64,000 nucleotides of DNA from a bacterium (GTDB taxonomy: Bacteria; 4484-113; JAFGCY01), in contig JADZFO010000052.1 of the NCBI GenBank assembly GCA_020849855.1, positions 1-64,000 of the forward strand, read 5' to 3'. Numbering within the stretch: the stretch's first letter is position 1; every line of letters begins with the position of its first letter. Made by a program: the position numbers and the translations under genes. Below, piece by piece: positions 1 to 8,827 of this stretch. The notes under the pieces are model-generated. The model had not been told where the DNA came from. It did not search any database and worked only from the letters and a program-made list of their open reading frames with translations.

Positions 1-123
1 AAGATGTGAAGCCCTGAAGAGTTATTGTTCAAGATACAATTCCACTCGACCACACAGTGCTATCGGCCATCTGCCACCCACATCGCGCCTTCCGGCACTG
101 AATAACCTGTTTGGCGGCCACAG

Positions 124-900
124 CTAGTCCAGCTTGCCAAAGGACGCCTGGATGGTATAGCGGCGCTGGGTCAGGATTGGGGCCAGGATGGCAATCGCGC
201 CTCCCAGCAGCAGCAGCTCGACGATAGAAGCACTGTACACCGCCGGCAATCCAAAGTTCAGGGTTCCGTTCGCGGCCAGCATGCCCAGCACAAAGCGCAG
301 CAGCCACCAGAGCAGGTAGGTGCCGGCGACTGTTACCAGGCTGACCAGACTGGGCTGGGGCCGCAGGAGCAGGTACATACACAGCTGCGCCAGCAGGAAC
401 TTGAACAGGATGCTGGCCAGAGCCGGCAGGCCGATGGTGCCCAGGTGGAAGCCGCCGCGCACGAAGTGCATCAGCCAGGCCGTGCCGTGTGAGAGCAGCC
501 CCAGTACCGGCAGAGCCCAGAGCAGCAGGCTCTCCTCAACCGCGTCGAGGCAGGCGCGGGCATAGCTGCGGTAACTTGCCGGACTGAGCGCCACCCGCAA
601 ATCCTGTGGCGGGGCGAGCAACCGGCGCCGCTCGATCAGCGCCGCCAGCAGCAGCAGGACGCCAGCCAGTTCCATACCGAGCGCCAGGTCCAGCCAGCGC
701 CTGCCCCGCAGGGCGCTGAGCAGCTTCATCAGCCGGCCGGCCTCCGGCTCGCTGGCCAGAGTCTCGGCTGTGTTCACAAAGGCAATCAGCAGGCTGGCCA
801 GCAGCAGCAGGGCGGCAAGCAGCAGTGCCGGCCACCAGCGCTGCAACCACTTCGGGTGCTGGCGTTCCCACCAGCTTTCCAGCGCGTCGCTAAGCGGCAT
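124..900 (-). CDS. Multi-pass membrane protein, unknown family
   Basis: A 258-residue protein of unrecognised function. Hydrophobic stretches at about residues 22-42, 75-90, 125-145, 155-180, 185-208 and 225-245 suggest five or six membrane spans; the loops are short and I see no catalytic motif. The ATG start is supported by a TATACT box that ends six bases before it, leaving no room for a Shine-Dalgarno site, so the transcript is probably leaderless. It stands alone, convergent with nothing and separated from the lipoprotein gene at 1059 by a terminator. A Yip1-like or other small integral membrane family is possible but unsupported. Confidence 0.75.
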   Translation of the reverse strand: MPLSDALESWWERQHPKWLQRWWPALLLAALLLLASLLIAFVNTAETLASEPEAGRLMKLLSALRGRRWLDLALGMELAGVLLLLAALIERRRLLAPPQDLRVALSPASYRSYARACLDAVEESLLLWALPVLGLLSHGTAWLMHFVRGGFHLGTIGLPALASILFKFLLAQLCMYLLLRPQPSLVSLVTVAGTYLLWWLLRFVLGMLAANGTLNFGLPAVYSASIVELLLLGGAIAILAPILTQRRYTIQASFGKLD

Positions 901-906
901 GCGGCG

Positions 907-912
907 AGTATA
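907..912 (-). promoter_or_regulatory. -10 box TATACT of a probable leaderless gene
   Basis: TATACT on the minus strand is followed by six bases and then the ATG at 900. Transcription would start at or within a base or two of the start codon. Confidence 0.55.
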
Positions 913-1001
913 GCCCAGCGGACCTGAATAAGCGCCTGATCAAACCAATTACTAATCAGCAGGTGGCGGGCCTGCTATTGGAGATTTCAGCCTGAAAGAG
1001 C

Positions 1002-1028
1002 AAACCCGCCGGATCTACCGGCGGGTTT
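1002..1028 (-). terminator. Rho-independent terminator after the 1059-3917 lipoprotein gene
   Basis: A perfect 11-bp stem (AAACCCGCCGG with its complement) around a 5-base loop, lying 30 bases beyond the stop codon. On the minus strand it runs into a T-containing tract (TTTGCTCTTTC). Confidence 0.75.
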
Positions 1029-1058
1029 AGGGTTCAGACAGTTGCGGGGCCGCTGTGT

Positions 1059-3917
1059 CTAGCTGACTCCACCCACCAGTTCATAGCCACCGCGGCCGGG
1101 GCCGTTAGTGGTGTTAGAGCTGAAGACATAGCACTTCACGTAATAAGTCCCAGCGTCCAGCGCCACACTGATAGCTTCGTCGTTATCCGTCCCGGTGGAG
1201 CTGCCCTCTTCAGTTGTGCCGTCCGAGGCATAGAGCTTCATGTCCAGGTCGCCGAAGTTGTCGTGCAGGTTCATGGTCAACGAGACCGTCGCGGGCGCGT
1301 TAAGGGTGAAGCTGTACCAGTCCTCATTACCACCGTCGTTGCCACCGGGGCCGAGGTCGCAGAAGAAGCCGTTAAAGGGCATCAGCGGCAGAGCCTGGCT
1401 GCTGCCAAAGGCATTGTTGGGCTCGATCTCGTCCATGGTGCCGCTGGCGGTGATGCTGATGCTGGCTGTGTCGGTGATGCCGAGGTTGCTGGTCACACGC
1501 ACCGTGGCGTTGTAGGTTCCGGTCTTGAAATAGGTCGCCGTCTGAGTTGCCACGGCATCAGTGTCGCTCTCAAAAATACCGTTCCCATCGAGGTCCCACT
1601 CATAGTTGGAAATGCTGCCGCCGCCGGGAGCGGTGCTGCCGCTGGCATCGAAGTTGACCGTCAGGGCGATGTTCCCGCTTGTCACATTGGCCTGTATGTC
1701 GGCCGTCGGCGAATTGCCCTGGCTGTCGTCGGTGGTGATGGGATAGACCGCGGTGTCGGTGAAGCCCAGGCTGCTGTGCACACGCACAGTCGCATTGAAC
1801 ACTCCGACACTGGTATAGGCGCGGCTCACCAGGCCGTCGCTGTCGCCGGTGGTGTCCCAGGTACCGTTGCCGTCGTAATCAAAGTCGTAGCTTGTGATCG
1901 TGCCTCCGCCGGGGTCATAGCTGCCCGAGGCGTCGAAGTTGACAGTCAGCGGAATGCTGCCGCTGTTCACGTCCGCCGTCAGCACTGCTTCAGGCAGGGT
2001 GCCGTCGGTCCGGTCGGCGTTGAGCGTGTAGTCAGCCACCGCCAGCGGCTCCGAAGTGAACTTGTAGACGCGCAGAAGGAAGGTGCCGGGAGAGGAGGTC
2101 GCATAGTCCAGGGTCTCGGTATCAGTGGTACCCGTGGAGCTGTCGAGCTCGGTCGTGCCATCTGAGGCGAAGAGCTTCATGTCGATATCGCAGTCGGCAT
2201 CGATGAAGCTCATGGTGATGTGGACGGCTTCCAGCGCGTCCAGGTTGAAGCTGTACCAGTCGGCCTCGTCCTCAGGGTCGGTATCACCGTCGCCGATGCG
2301 GCCATCCCACTGCTTGAAGCCGATGCCGGGCAGCGGCTGTGCGTTGGCCGCGTCGTCATGCGGCTCCAGGTCGTCATAGCCGCTGGCGCCGTTGTCGCTG
2401 AACAGCGTCACCGTGACAGTGTCCGTATCCCCGCCGTCATCCGTCACCCGCAGAGTGACGGGATACACGCCAGGGTTGGGGAAGCTGTGGCTGACCTGAG
2501 CGCTCGCACCGGCGTCTTCCTCAAAGCTGCCATTGTTATCCCAGTCCCACTCGTACTTCACCACATTGCCATCCGGGTCGCTGCTGAGGCTGGCATCGAT
2601 CTGCACATCCAGCGGCGCATCGGCAAAGTAGTAGTCGGGCTGGAACAGGGCCACCGGCGCCTGATTGGTGCTGGCGCCAATCGTGATAAGCACGCTAGCC
2701 GTGTCAGTGGCGCCAAGGTCGTCGGTCACGCGTACCGCGGCGTTGAAGTCGCCGGAGCTGTCGTAGAGGTGCGAAGTAGTCGGAACGGCAGTCGTGTCGC
2801 CGGCCAGGAAGGCGCCGTCGCCGTCAAAGTCCCATTCGTAGCTGACAATGCTCCCGTCGGGGTCCATGCTGGCGCTGGCGTCAAAGTTGATGGTCATCGG
2901 AGCGTTGCCGCCCAGGCTGTCGCTTTGAAGTGCCGCCACCGGCGGGTCGTTCTGCGCGGCGGGAATAACCGTCACCGCCGGGCCGCTGAATTCAGTGCTG
3001 CCGCCATCATTGTCGTTGACACGCACGCGCGGAGTGACCTCGCCTTCGGCCGGATAGCTGAACTGCGCGCTGGCGCTGGCGCCGAGGGTCTCATAGCCCG
3101 CCTGGCCGTCCAGGTCCCAGTCGTAGCTGGCGATACTGCCGTCCAGGTCCTGGGCCGTCGCGGTGAATGTCGCGGTGCCGCCTACAACAACCGTAGTCCC
3201 GGGGGATACGTCGATCGCGCTGACCTGCGGGGCGATGTTGCCGCCTACGCGCAGATAACTCAGGGTAGCGGGCTGGCGCACGACCAGCAGCACAACCAGC
3301 ACGGCGCCATCACTGGCCCGGACGTAGGGCGCACTGTCGCCGAAGTCCTGCTGCGTGCCGGCCTCAATGCTGAACCACTCCCAGCGGTCGGATGTCCAGT
3401 TGGCCAGGCCGATGAAACCGGTACCGGCCGAGGGCGCGCTCTGGAAGGCGTTCTTGATATTCAGCGCTCCACTGAAGCCGTCCAGCGCATAGGAGAAGAC
3501 GGCATAAGATGACTTCTCCAGATCCGCGCTGGTCGAACCGTTGATCGGACTGAACTGCAGGAAAGGCGCGACCGCGGTCACACGGTTGGAGGGCAGGCCC
3601 CCGTCGAACTCCGCGCCGGTATGGAAGCGGTCGCTGTCCACAAAGGATGCGCCGCGCGCCAGCTCGCTGGGTGCGCCAAGGCTGCCCGCGGCACCGGGGC
3701 TGGCAGGCCTGGCCGGGACTGTGCGAGTGGCCTCAGGCAGCGCCGGTGCGGACTGGAGCCGCTCATCGCTGTCCAGACCGCTGCGGCCGGGCATGCCGCC
3801 GCCGCCGCAGGATCCCAGGACAAGCAGCAGCGCACAGGCAAGCAGGAAGGCGAAATGTCTGTGGCAGGGAAGGAAGGTCGCCGGTTCAGACGAACCGGGA
3901 CGGCAGATCTTATGCAT
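1059..3917 (-). CDS. PKD/PPC-repeat lipoprotein
   Basis: A 952-residue exported lipoprotein. A hydrophobic segment (residues 21-36) ends in a lipobox LGSC with Cys37. Residues about 95-225 form the N-terminal module shared with ten other lipoproteins of this window. Then come PKD domains at 230-318, 324-413 and 419-506 (EWDFDGDG-type turns), a pre-peptidase C-terminal-like (PPC) domain at 515-636 (DLEPHDDAANAQPLP, ADWYSF), two more PKD domains (641-728, 735-823) and a final PPC domain at 828-950 (EIEPNNA, EDWYSF). PKD and PPC domains are beta-sandwiches common in surface adhesion and protease accessory proteins; no enzyme domain is visible. A TACAAT -10 box lies at 3950-3955, giving a leader of about 26 bases with GGAG in it. 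Confidence 0.9.
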   Translation of the reverse strand: MHKICRPGSSEPATFLPCHRHFAFLLACALLLVLGSCGGGGMPGRSGLDSDERLQSAPALPEATRTVPARPASPGAAGSLGAPSELARGASFVDSDRFHTGAEFDGGLPSNRVTAVAPFLQFSPINGSTSADLEKSSYAVFSYALDGFSGALNIKNAFQSAPSAGTGFIGLANWTSDRWEWFSIEAGTQQDFGDSAPYVRASDGAVLVVLLVVRQPATLSYLRVGGNIAPQVSAIDVSPGTTVVVGGTATFTATAQDLDGSIASYDWDLDGQAGYETLGASASAQFSYPAEGEVTPRVRVNDNDGGSTEFSGPAVTVIPAAQNDPPVAALQSDSLGGNAPMTINFDASASMDPDGSIVSYEWDFDGDGAFLAGDTTAVPTTSHLYDSSGDFNAAVRVTDDLGATDTASVLITIGASTNQAPVALFQPDYYFADAPLDVQIDASLSSDPDGNVVKYEWDWDNNGSFEEDAGASAQVSHSFPNPGVYPVTLRVTDDGGDTDTVTVTLFSDNGASGYDDLEPHDDAANAQPLPGIGFKQWDGRIGDGDTDPEDEADWYSFNLDALEAVHITMSFIDADCDIDMKLFASDGTTELDSSTGTTDTETLDYATSSPGTFLLRVYKFTSEPLAVADYTLNADRTDGTLPEAVLTADVNSGSIPLTVNFDASGSYDPGGGTITSYDFDYDGNGTWDTTGDSDGLVSRAYTSVGVFNATVRVHSSLGFTDTAVYPITTDDSQGNSPTADIQANVTSGNIALTVNFDASGSTAPGGGSISNYEWDLDGNGIFESDTDAVATQTATYFKTGTYNATVRVTSNLGITDTASISITASGTMDEIEPNNAFGSSQALPLMPFNGFFCDLGPGGNDGGNEDWYSFTLNAPATVSLTMNLHDNFGDLDMKLYASDGTTEEGSSTGTDNDEAISVALDAGTYYVKCYVFSSNTTNGPGRGGYELVGGVS

Positions 3918-4026
3918 TCCAGGAACGCTCCATCAAATCTGGATAAAAGATTGTACCGTCCGGGTTCGCTCTGCGCAGCAAAGACAAGCTGCATTGTTTG
4001 TAAATCTGTTCAGGCCTGGCACTGCC

Positions 4027-4398
4027 TCATGGCTTCGGCCTTGGAGCTTCAACGTGTGCCCGCAGCCGCTCCAGGGCTGCATCCCACTGTCGCGAAACCA
4101 GCTCCAGATATGCCCGGGCTGTGTTCAGTCCTTCACTTTCCAGTTCCCAATGGTGTTCGCGTCCGCTGCGTGTGCCGCTGAGCAGGCCGGCACGCTTCAG
4201 AACCTGCAGATGCCGGGTCAGGGCCTGGCGGCTGATGTTTGTTCCCACACTAAGTTCGCTGATCGAGCGCGAGCGGCCATCTGTCAGACGTAGAACTATG
4301 CCCAGACGGGTGGCATCGCCGAGGGCGGCAAAGAGCGGGACGGCAGGTACGAGTTTATTCAGCAGGCCATCAAGGTATTCAGGCAAGGGCGCTATCAA
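4027..4398 (-). CDS. ArsR-family winged-helix repressor
   Basis: A 123-residue protein with an ArsR-type HTH: residues 20-95 contain LFAALGDATRLGIVLRL, a recognition helix in SRQALTRHLQVLKRAGLL and a wing ending in SGREHHWEL. It has no obvious cysteine or histidine metal site. Its start overlaps the end of the SRPBCC gene by 20 bases, so the two are cotranscribed and probably translationally coupled. ArsR/SRPBCC (AHSA1-type) pairs are a common arrangement in bacteria; the regulator usually represses its own operon. A palindrome overlapping the promoter at 4895-4909 is a candidate operator. Confidence 0.85.
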   Translation of the reverse strand: MIAPLPEYLDGLLNKLVPAVPLFAALGDATRLGIVLRLTDGRSRSISELSVGTNISRQALTRHLQVLKRAGLLSGTRSGREHHWELESEGLNTARAYLELVSRQWDAALERLRAHVEAPRPKP

Positions 4399-4861
4399 GG
4401 TAGCGCCCGATGTTGTCCATCTGCCCCGCCCAGCCCCCGCTGTTCATCCGGTAGGCCTCGTCCCTGCGCGAAGCAGGGATGCGCTCAAAACCGGACTCGA
4501 CGACGCGCAGCAGGGTGCCTCCCTCCTGCGCGCTGAGGCTGAATTCAACCAGGGTCGGCTCCTCGTGGGAGTAGTCAACCAACTGGTCAACGGCATAGGG
4601 GTGCCAGTGATAGCTGAAGTAGCTCTCGGGCTCGAGGCGCTCAACGTCCACTTCAAGACGCAGGTGCTCATAGCCCGGGTGCAGTATTTTTCCACTGGTC
4701 TTCTGGCCGGCGATAAATGGTCCATCGAGATTCACCCGGAACCACTCGCCGAACTCCTGATAGTCCGTCAAGGCCCGCCAGACCCGGCTGACAGGCGCCT
4801 TAAGCAGCACTTCTTTTTCGATACGATCGCTGGATTGTTGCCCAGCGTGTTCTTCATCCAT
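4379..4861 (-). CDS. SRPBCC-domain protein (AHSA1-like)
   Basis: About 160 residues with the START/SRPBCC fold signature: IEKEVLLKAPVSRVWRALTD near the N-terminus, a central FSYHWHPY strand and a C-terminal helix with SGGWAGQMDNIGRYLD. These proteins bind hydrophobic ligands or act in toxin and stress responses; the ligand cannot be predicted. I chose the ATG at 4861 rather than an upstream TTG because AGGTG lies seven bases before it. A good promoter (TTGAAT-N16-TACTAT) lies just upstream. It is the first gene of a two-gene operon with the ArsR regulator. Confidence 0.82.
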   Translation of the reverse strand: MDEEHAGQQSSDRIEKEVLLKAPVSRVWRALTDYQEFGEWFRVNLDGPFIAGQKTSGKILHPGYEHLRLEVDVERLEPESYFSYHWHPYAVDQLVDYSHEEPTLVEFSLSAQEGGTLLRVVESGFERIPASRRDEAYRMNSGGWAGQMDNIGRYLDSALA

Positions 4862-4879
4862 ATGCAATCACCTGACTGC

Positions 4880-4909
4880 ATAGTACACCAAAGCTTTTGA
4901 TATTCAAAA
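4880..4909 (-). promoter_or_regulatory. Promoter with overlapping palindrome (candidate ArsR operator)
   Basis: On the minus strand TTGAAT (4902-4907) and TACTAT (4880-4885) are spaced by 16 bases. The -35 element lies inside a perfect 15-bp palindrome, TTTTGA-TAT-TCAAAA (4895-4909). A repressor bound there would block RNA polymerase. Assignment to the ArsR protein encoded in the same operon is inference. Confidence 0.6.
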
Positions 4910-4935
4910 CAAGTGTTGCATATTTGGAAGCGCAT

Positions 4936-5847
4936 TCAGGCTTCCCAGTCTCTGCAGCCGTCCATTGCGCCCTGCATGCGGCCCAGCAGCGCGCGCCAGG
5001 TATCAAGGTAGTTTTCCTGTCCCGCGCCCTCGCCAAAGCCGCTGTGCACAATCGTCAGACGCGTGCGCGAGCCTGCTCCATGCAATGACCAGCTAAGCAC
5101 TGTGGGCAAGGCATCCCCCGCAAGCTGCCAAACGCTGGAAAGCCTGGCGCTATAGCCGCGGCCATCGCGCCTCGGTGCCTGAAACTCCAGAATGCGCCCC
5201 GCTGCCTCGCCTTCCCAGCCAAAGCTAAGGTCCCCGCCGACGCGCGGCTCGATGTAGGCCCCGCGGCCCCAGAGGCGGTCCAGCTGAGTGGGTGTGGTCA
5301 GCAGCTCCCAGGCCGCGGCCGTGGCATCCAGTCCGGCGGAAACCAGCGACAGGCCCAGTTCAAGGCCGCCGCGGCTGCGGGCATAGTGAAAGGCCAGACC
5401 GTCGCTGCCGAGGAGATACAGGCGCATGTTCTCAAGCACGACGCTCCAGTAGGCCGCGCCTCCCAATGGTTCATCAGCCAGGGGCCTCAGGCCGTGGTGC
5501 GCCAGATGCAGCATCGAGCCCTCTTCGTGAGGGTCGAGCTCCAGCTCTACTTCGCTCACGCGTCCTCGATGCTGCCAGACATAGCGCATACGCGCAGTGG
5601 GATCCTCAGCCTTCGGGAGCTGCAGGCCTGTAAGTGTGGTCATGAGTACCGGTGGCGGATCCGGTGCGAAGTGACTCCAGAAGTGGTAGCCACCGCGCAG
5701 GCCGTATTCCGCCACCGGCTCTGCCGCTCCCAGTTGACTGGCATGCCGCAGGAACCAGCGATGCCGTGGTGCGAGATCGATAAGCGCGCTCACCACGCCG
5801 GAGGGCGGCACATCCAGTCGCAGCCGTGAATGGATGGTAGTGCTCAT
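4936..5847 (-). CDS. Two-domain SRPBCC protein
   Basis: A 303-residue cytoplasmic protein that appears to be two SRPBCC/START-like halves in tandem (about 1-150 and 155-303). The first opens with IHSRLRLDVPPSGVVSALID; the second contains ATAAAWELLTTPTQLDRLWG and ends with a typical amphipathic helix (YLDTWRALLGRMQGAM). No catalytic residues are recognisable. It lies between the ArsR/SRPBCC pair and the three exported VOC proteins, all on the same strand. The 181-base gap upstream holds a 66-bp repeat pair, so it may have its own promoter. Ligand and role are unknown. Confidence 0.7.
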   Translation of the reverse strand: MSTTIHSRLRLDVPPSGVVSALIDLAPRHRWFLRHASQLGAAEPVAEYGLRGGYHFWSHFAPDPPPVLMTTLTGLQLPKAEDPTARMRYVWQHRGRVSEVELELDPHEEGSMLHLAHHGLRPLADEPLGGAAYWSVVLENMRLYLLGSDGLAFHYARSRGGLELGLSLVSAGLDATAAAWELLTTPTQLDRLWGRGAYIEPRVGGDLSFGWEGEAAGRILEFQAPRRDGRGYSARLSSVWQLAGDALPTVLSWSLHGAGSRTRLTIVHSGFGEGAGQENYLDTWRALLGRMQGAMDGCRDWEA

Positions 5848-5880
5848 GGCTCTAGAGACACGCTACCTGTGACCGTAACG

Positions 5881-6024
5881 AGCGCGACTCGGGCGCTTTC
5901 GCCGCCAGCAGCGCCAGACGGCAACGAGCTTGCAAGCTGCGGCACAAATGCTCCGTTGAGCGCGACCCGGGCGGCATTGCCGCCCGCAGCGCCAGACCGC
6001 AGCGAGCTTGCGAGCTGCGGCACA
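5881..6024. repeat. 66-bp imperfect direct repeat, two copies
   Basis: Copies at 5881-5946 and 5959-6024 start with AGCGCGAC and end with GAGCTGCGGCACA or its near match AAGCTGCGGCACA. They are separated by 12 bases and differ at roughly one base in six. The repeat contains GC-rich inverted segments such as GGCGGCATTGCCGCC. It occupies almost the whole gap between two genes. Confidence 0.8.
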
Positions 6025-6028
6025 TCGC

Positions 6029-6916
6029 CTAAGGCCCCATCAGTCCCATCGCTACGCCACTGGGATCAGTGAAGTAGCCGAAGGTGCCCATCCCGGGCAT
6101 CGAGGCCGGCTCACCGATGCGCTGCCCGCCGGCAGCCTCAACTGCGGCAAGGCTGGCAACCACGTTATCCACCCAGATGTATGGCATGGACTTGGCGATG
6201 GCGGTGTGGGACTGGAAGACCCCGCTGATGCCGCCGCCCGCGTTGAACATCATGTACTGCGGCATGCTCTCCTGCAGGCCCCAGCCGAAGACCTCGCCAA
6301 AGAGCTTCCGGGCCACGGTGAAGTCCCCACCATAAAGCTCAATGCTGCTGAGCGAGTTAGCCGGCGGGCGATCTCCCCCGCCCAGGCCTGAGGGAATATG
6401 CGGGATAGGCAAGTCGGGCGCCATGTCGATCAGGCCGTAGAGGGTACCGGCCGGATCGCGGAACATCGCCACATGCGCGACGTGCTCGCCGTCTCCCATC
6501 GCCGTCTTGGGCTCAACGAACTCAGCGCCCAGGGCTTCCAGCGCCGCAATGTCCTCGTCCATGGTCAGACTGCAGATGGTCGCCACACTGGCCTGCTCAT
6601 GCGCGAGGTCATTGGCCTGGGAACTCAGTGCCCCGTTCAGGCCGCTGGGCGTATTGAAGATGACGTAGTCCGGCCGGCCGATGTCAGTGAAAGCCCAGCC
6701 GAACACGGTGCTGTAGAAGTCGCGACTGGCCTGCATGTCTCTGGCCTGGAGTTCCAGCCAGCAGATCGGGTGCGTTCCCTTGCCTTCCGGCGCCTGTGGC
6801 ACGCCCTGCGTCCCCATCGAATCCTCCGCTGGCGCGCCGTCTTCCACGGCCGCCGCCACATTACCGGCGCTGAGCAGCAGTATGCTGAGCAGGGCCAACA
6901 AGAACACTCGCATCAT
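6029..6916 (-). CDS. Exported two-domain VOC (glyoxalase-fold) protein, copy 1
   Basis: About 295 residues: a signal peptide (MRVFLLALLSILLLSAGNVAAA) and two vicinal-oxygen-chelate domains, at about 35-150 (HPICWLELQARDMQASRDFY) and 165-290 (SSIELYGGDF, ending FGYFTDPSGVAMGLMGP). VOC domains support metal-dependent isomerase, dioxygenase or drug-binding functions, normally in the cytoplasm; the clear export signal here is unusual. I chose the tandem ATGATG start (6916/6913) because AAAGGGG lies directly upstream; upstream in-frame codons lack a site. It is the last of three tandem paralogues. Confidence 0.82.
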   Translation of the reverse strand: MMRVFLLALLSILLLSAGNVAAAVEDGAPAEDSMGTQGVPQAPEGKGTHPICWLELQARDMQASRDFYSTVFGWAFTDIGRPDYVIFNTPSGLNGALSSQANDLAHEQASVATICSLTMDEDIAALEALGAEFVEPKTAMGDGEHVAHVAMFRDPAGTLYGLIDMAPDLPIPHIPSGLGGGDRPPANSLSSIELYGGDFTVARKLFGEVFGWGLQESMPQYMMFNAGGGISGVFQSHTAIAKSMPYIWVDNVVASLAAVEAAGGQRIGEPASMPGMGTFGYFTDPSGVAMGLMGP

Positions 6917-7009
6917 TTCCCCTTTATTGAAGGCCGCTTCCGCGGGCCGGCACATCTGCCGACGCCACGCACTAACGCTTTGAGTAGTGCCGCGGAGTGC
7001 AGACCCAGC

Positions 7010-7888
7010 CTAAGGCCCGATCAGGCCCATCGCGGTGCCGCTGGGATCGGTGAAGTAGCCAAAGGTTCCCATGCCGGGCATGGAGGCCGGCTCGGCCAGA
7101 CTCTTGCCGCCGGCCGCCTCGATCTGCGCGATCTTTGCCCGTACATCGTCAACATAGATATAGGGCATCGACTGCGCCACTGCGGTGTGGCCCTGGAAGA
7201 CGCCGCTGATGCCGCCTCCCGCGTTGAACATCATGTACTGCGGCATGGTGTCAAGCAGGCCCCAGCCGAAGTAGTCCGCGAAGAGCCTGCGGGCCTCGTC
7301 GAAGTTGCCGCCATAGAGCTCGATGGAACAGACACTGCCGGCCGGCGGCTTCTCCCCGCTGCCAAGGCCCGAAGGGATGACCGGCACAGGGATTTGCGCC
7401 GACATGTTGGACAGGCCGTATGTCGTGCCCGCGGAGTCGACGAACATGGCCACATGGCCCCACTCCATCACGGGCGTCTTGGGCTGCACAATCTTCATGC
7501 CACGCTCTTCAAGGCCCGCCAGCGCCGCGTCAATGTCTGCAGTGTAGATATAGGGCTTGGTCTGCTGGCTGCCCTCCACGATTGCCGGAGGCATGGAGGA
7601 CAGTCCGCCCGGCAGTCCGGCCGGCGACTGGAAGATCGCATAGCCCGGCATGATCTCATCAAAGTTCCAGCCGAAGAGCTGGCCATAGAAGGCCTTGCTG
7701 GCCTCGAGGTCCCTGGCCGCGATCTCCAGCCAGCACAGCGGATGCTCACCACTGCCGGCCGGAGCCTGCGGCATTGCACTGGCGTCCATTTCCACCTCCC
7801 CTGGCGTGCCGCTTTCCGCGGCAAGCGCCACACTAAGCCCGCTGAGCAGAATTGTGCTGAGCAGGACTAACAGTATTTTCCGCATCAT
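7010..7888 (-). CDS. Exported two-domain VOC (glyoxalase-fold) protein, copy 2
   Basis: About 292 residues, a close paralogue of its two neighbours. A signal peptide (KILLVLLSTILLSGLSVALAA) precedes VOC domains at about 35-155 (HPLCWLEIAARDLEASKAFY) and 170-290 (CSIELYGGNFDEARRLFADY, closing FGYFTDPSGTAMGLIGP). The start is the ATGATG pair at 7888/7885, with AAGGGG just before it, the same arrangement as copy 1. The second domain is the better conserved half among the three copies. Function unknown; the substrate is probably periplasmic. Confidence 0.82.
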   Translation of the reverse strand: MMRKILLVLLSTILLSGLSVALAAESGTPGEVEMDASAMPQAPAGSGEHPLCWLEIAARDLEASKAFYGQLFGWNFDEIMPGYAIFQSPAGLPGGLSSMPPAIVEGSQQTKPYIYTADIDAALAGLEERGMKIVQPKTPVMEWGHVAMFVDSAGTTYGLSNMSAQIPVPVIPSGLGSGEKPPAGSVCSIELYGGNFDEARRLFADYFGWGLLDTMPQYMMFNAGGGISGVFQGHTAVAQSMPYIYVDDVRAKIAQIEAAGGKSLAEPASMPGMGTFGYFTDPSGTAMGLIGP

Positions 7889-7957
7889 AACCCCTTGCGT
7901 GCAGCCCGACATTGCGGCCTGCGTCTTTGTTCTTTCCAGCGTGAGCGGCGGCTTAAG

Positions 7958-8827
7958 CTAAGGCCCTATCAGCCCCATGGCCGTGCCGCTCGGGTCGTTG
8001 AAGTAGCCGAAGGTACCCATGCCCGGCAGGGACACCGGTTCGCCTTCGACAATGCCGCCCAGTGCGGCGATCCGGTCCAGTGTCGCCCTGACGTCATCCA
8101 CCCAGATGTAGGGCATCGAGGGGATGATCGCGGTGTGCGACTGGAAGACGCCGCCGATCCCGGCGCCGGGGTCAAACATCACGTACTGCGGCTGCGTGTC
8201 CAGTGTGCCCCAGCCGAAGCGCTCGCCAAACAGGGCTTTCGCCTGGGCGAAGTCGCCACCGTAAAGCTCAATGCTCCACAGCGTGCCGGCCGGCGGATGC
8301 TCACTGCCGCCAAAGATGGGCGGCAGGTGCGGGATCGGAAGCTGCGGCGCGGTATCGATCAGGCCGTACTGCGTGCCGGCGGCATCCAGAAACACAGTCA
8401 CATTCGCCCCGCTGACGTTCTGCGGCTCCTGGACAAAGCTGAGGCCCAGCGCGTGCAGGGCTTCAACATCACCGGCGAAGTCCGGCGTGTAAAGGTATGG
8501 AGTGCTGCCCTGGCGGGTCTGGGCCAGGTCCTCGGGCTTGGCCGTCAGGGCGCCCATCAGGCCGGCCGGCGGGGTAAACATGGCATAGTCCGGCCCGAAG
8601 GCCATGATCGACCAGCCGAAAAGCTCGCTGTAGAACTTCTGGCTCGCCTCCATGTTGCCCGCCTGGATGTCGATCCAGCACAGCGGGTGTGTGCCATTTC
8701 CCGGTTGTACCTGCGCAGCAGCAACCATTTCCGTTTCCTCCGGCGCGCCGTCCAGCCCGGCTGCCGCCAAACCTGAACTGACAACTATGAGCATAGTGCT
8801 GAGGAGCAAGACAGCCCGGTTTCTCAT
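7958..8827 (-). CDS. Exported two-domain VOC (glyoxalase-fold) protein, copy 3
   Basis: A 289-residue paralogue with a signal peptide (RAVLLLSTMLIVVSSGLAAAG) and two VOC domains (about 38-155, HPLCWIDIQAGNMEASQKFY; 170-287, WSIELYGGDFAQAKALFGER). Its ATG overlaps the stop of the upstream HTH regulator gene as ATGA, so the two are translationally coupled, which ties the regulator to the exported proteins. A GGAG sits inside the regulator's last codons. This is the first of the three copies in transcription order. Confidence 0.84.
   Translation of the reverse strand: MRNRAVLLLSTMLIVVSSGLAAAGLDGAPEETEMVAAAQVQPGNGTHPLCWIDIQAGNMEASQKFYSELFGWSIMAFGPDYAMFTPPAGLMGALTAKPEDLAQTRQGSTPYLYTPDFAGDVEALHALGLSFVQEPQNVSGANVTVFLDAAGTQYGLIDTAPQLPIPHLPPIFGGSEHPPAGTLWSIELYGGDFAQAKALFGERFGWGTLDTQPQYVMFDPGAGIGGVFQSHTAIIPSMPYIWVDDVRATLDRIAALGGIVEGEPVSLPGMGTFGYFNDPSGTAMGLIGP

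Noticed and set aside
2220-3512. 430-codon plus-strand frame
   Set aside because: It is the complement of the PKD lipoprotein gene, with His/Val/Ala/Gly-rich composition typical of antisense of GC-rich code.
6398-7870. 490-codon plus-strand frame across VOC genes
   Set aside because: It crosses two clear VOC genes in antisense and their intergenic region.
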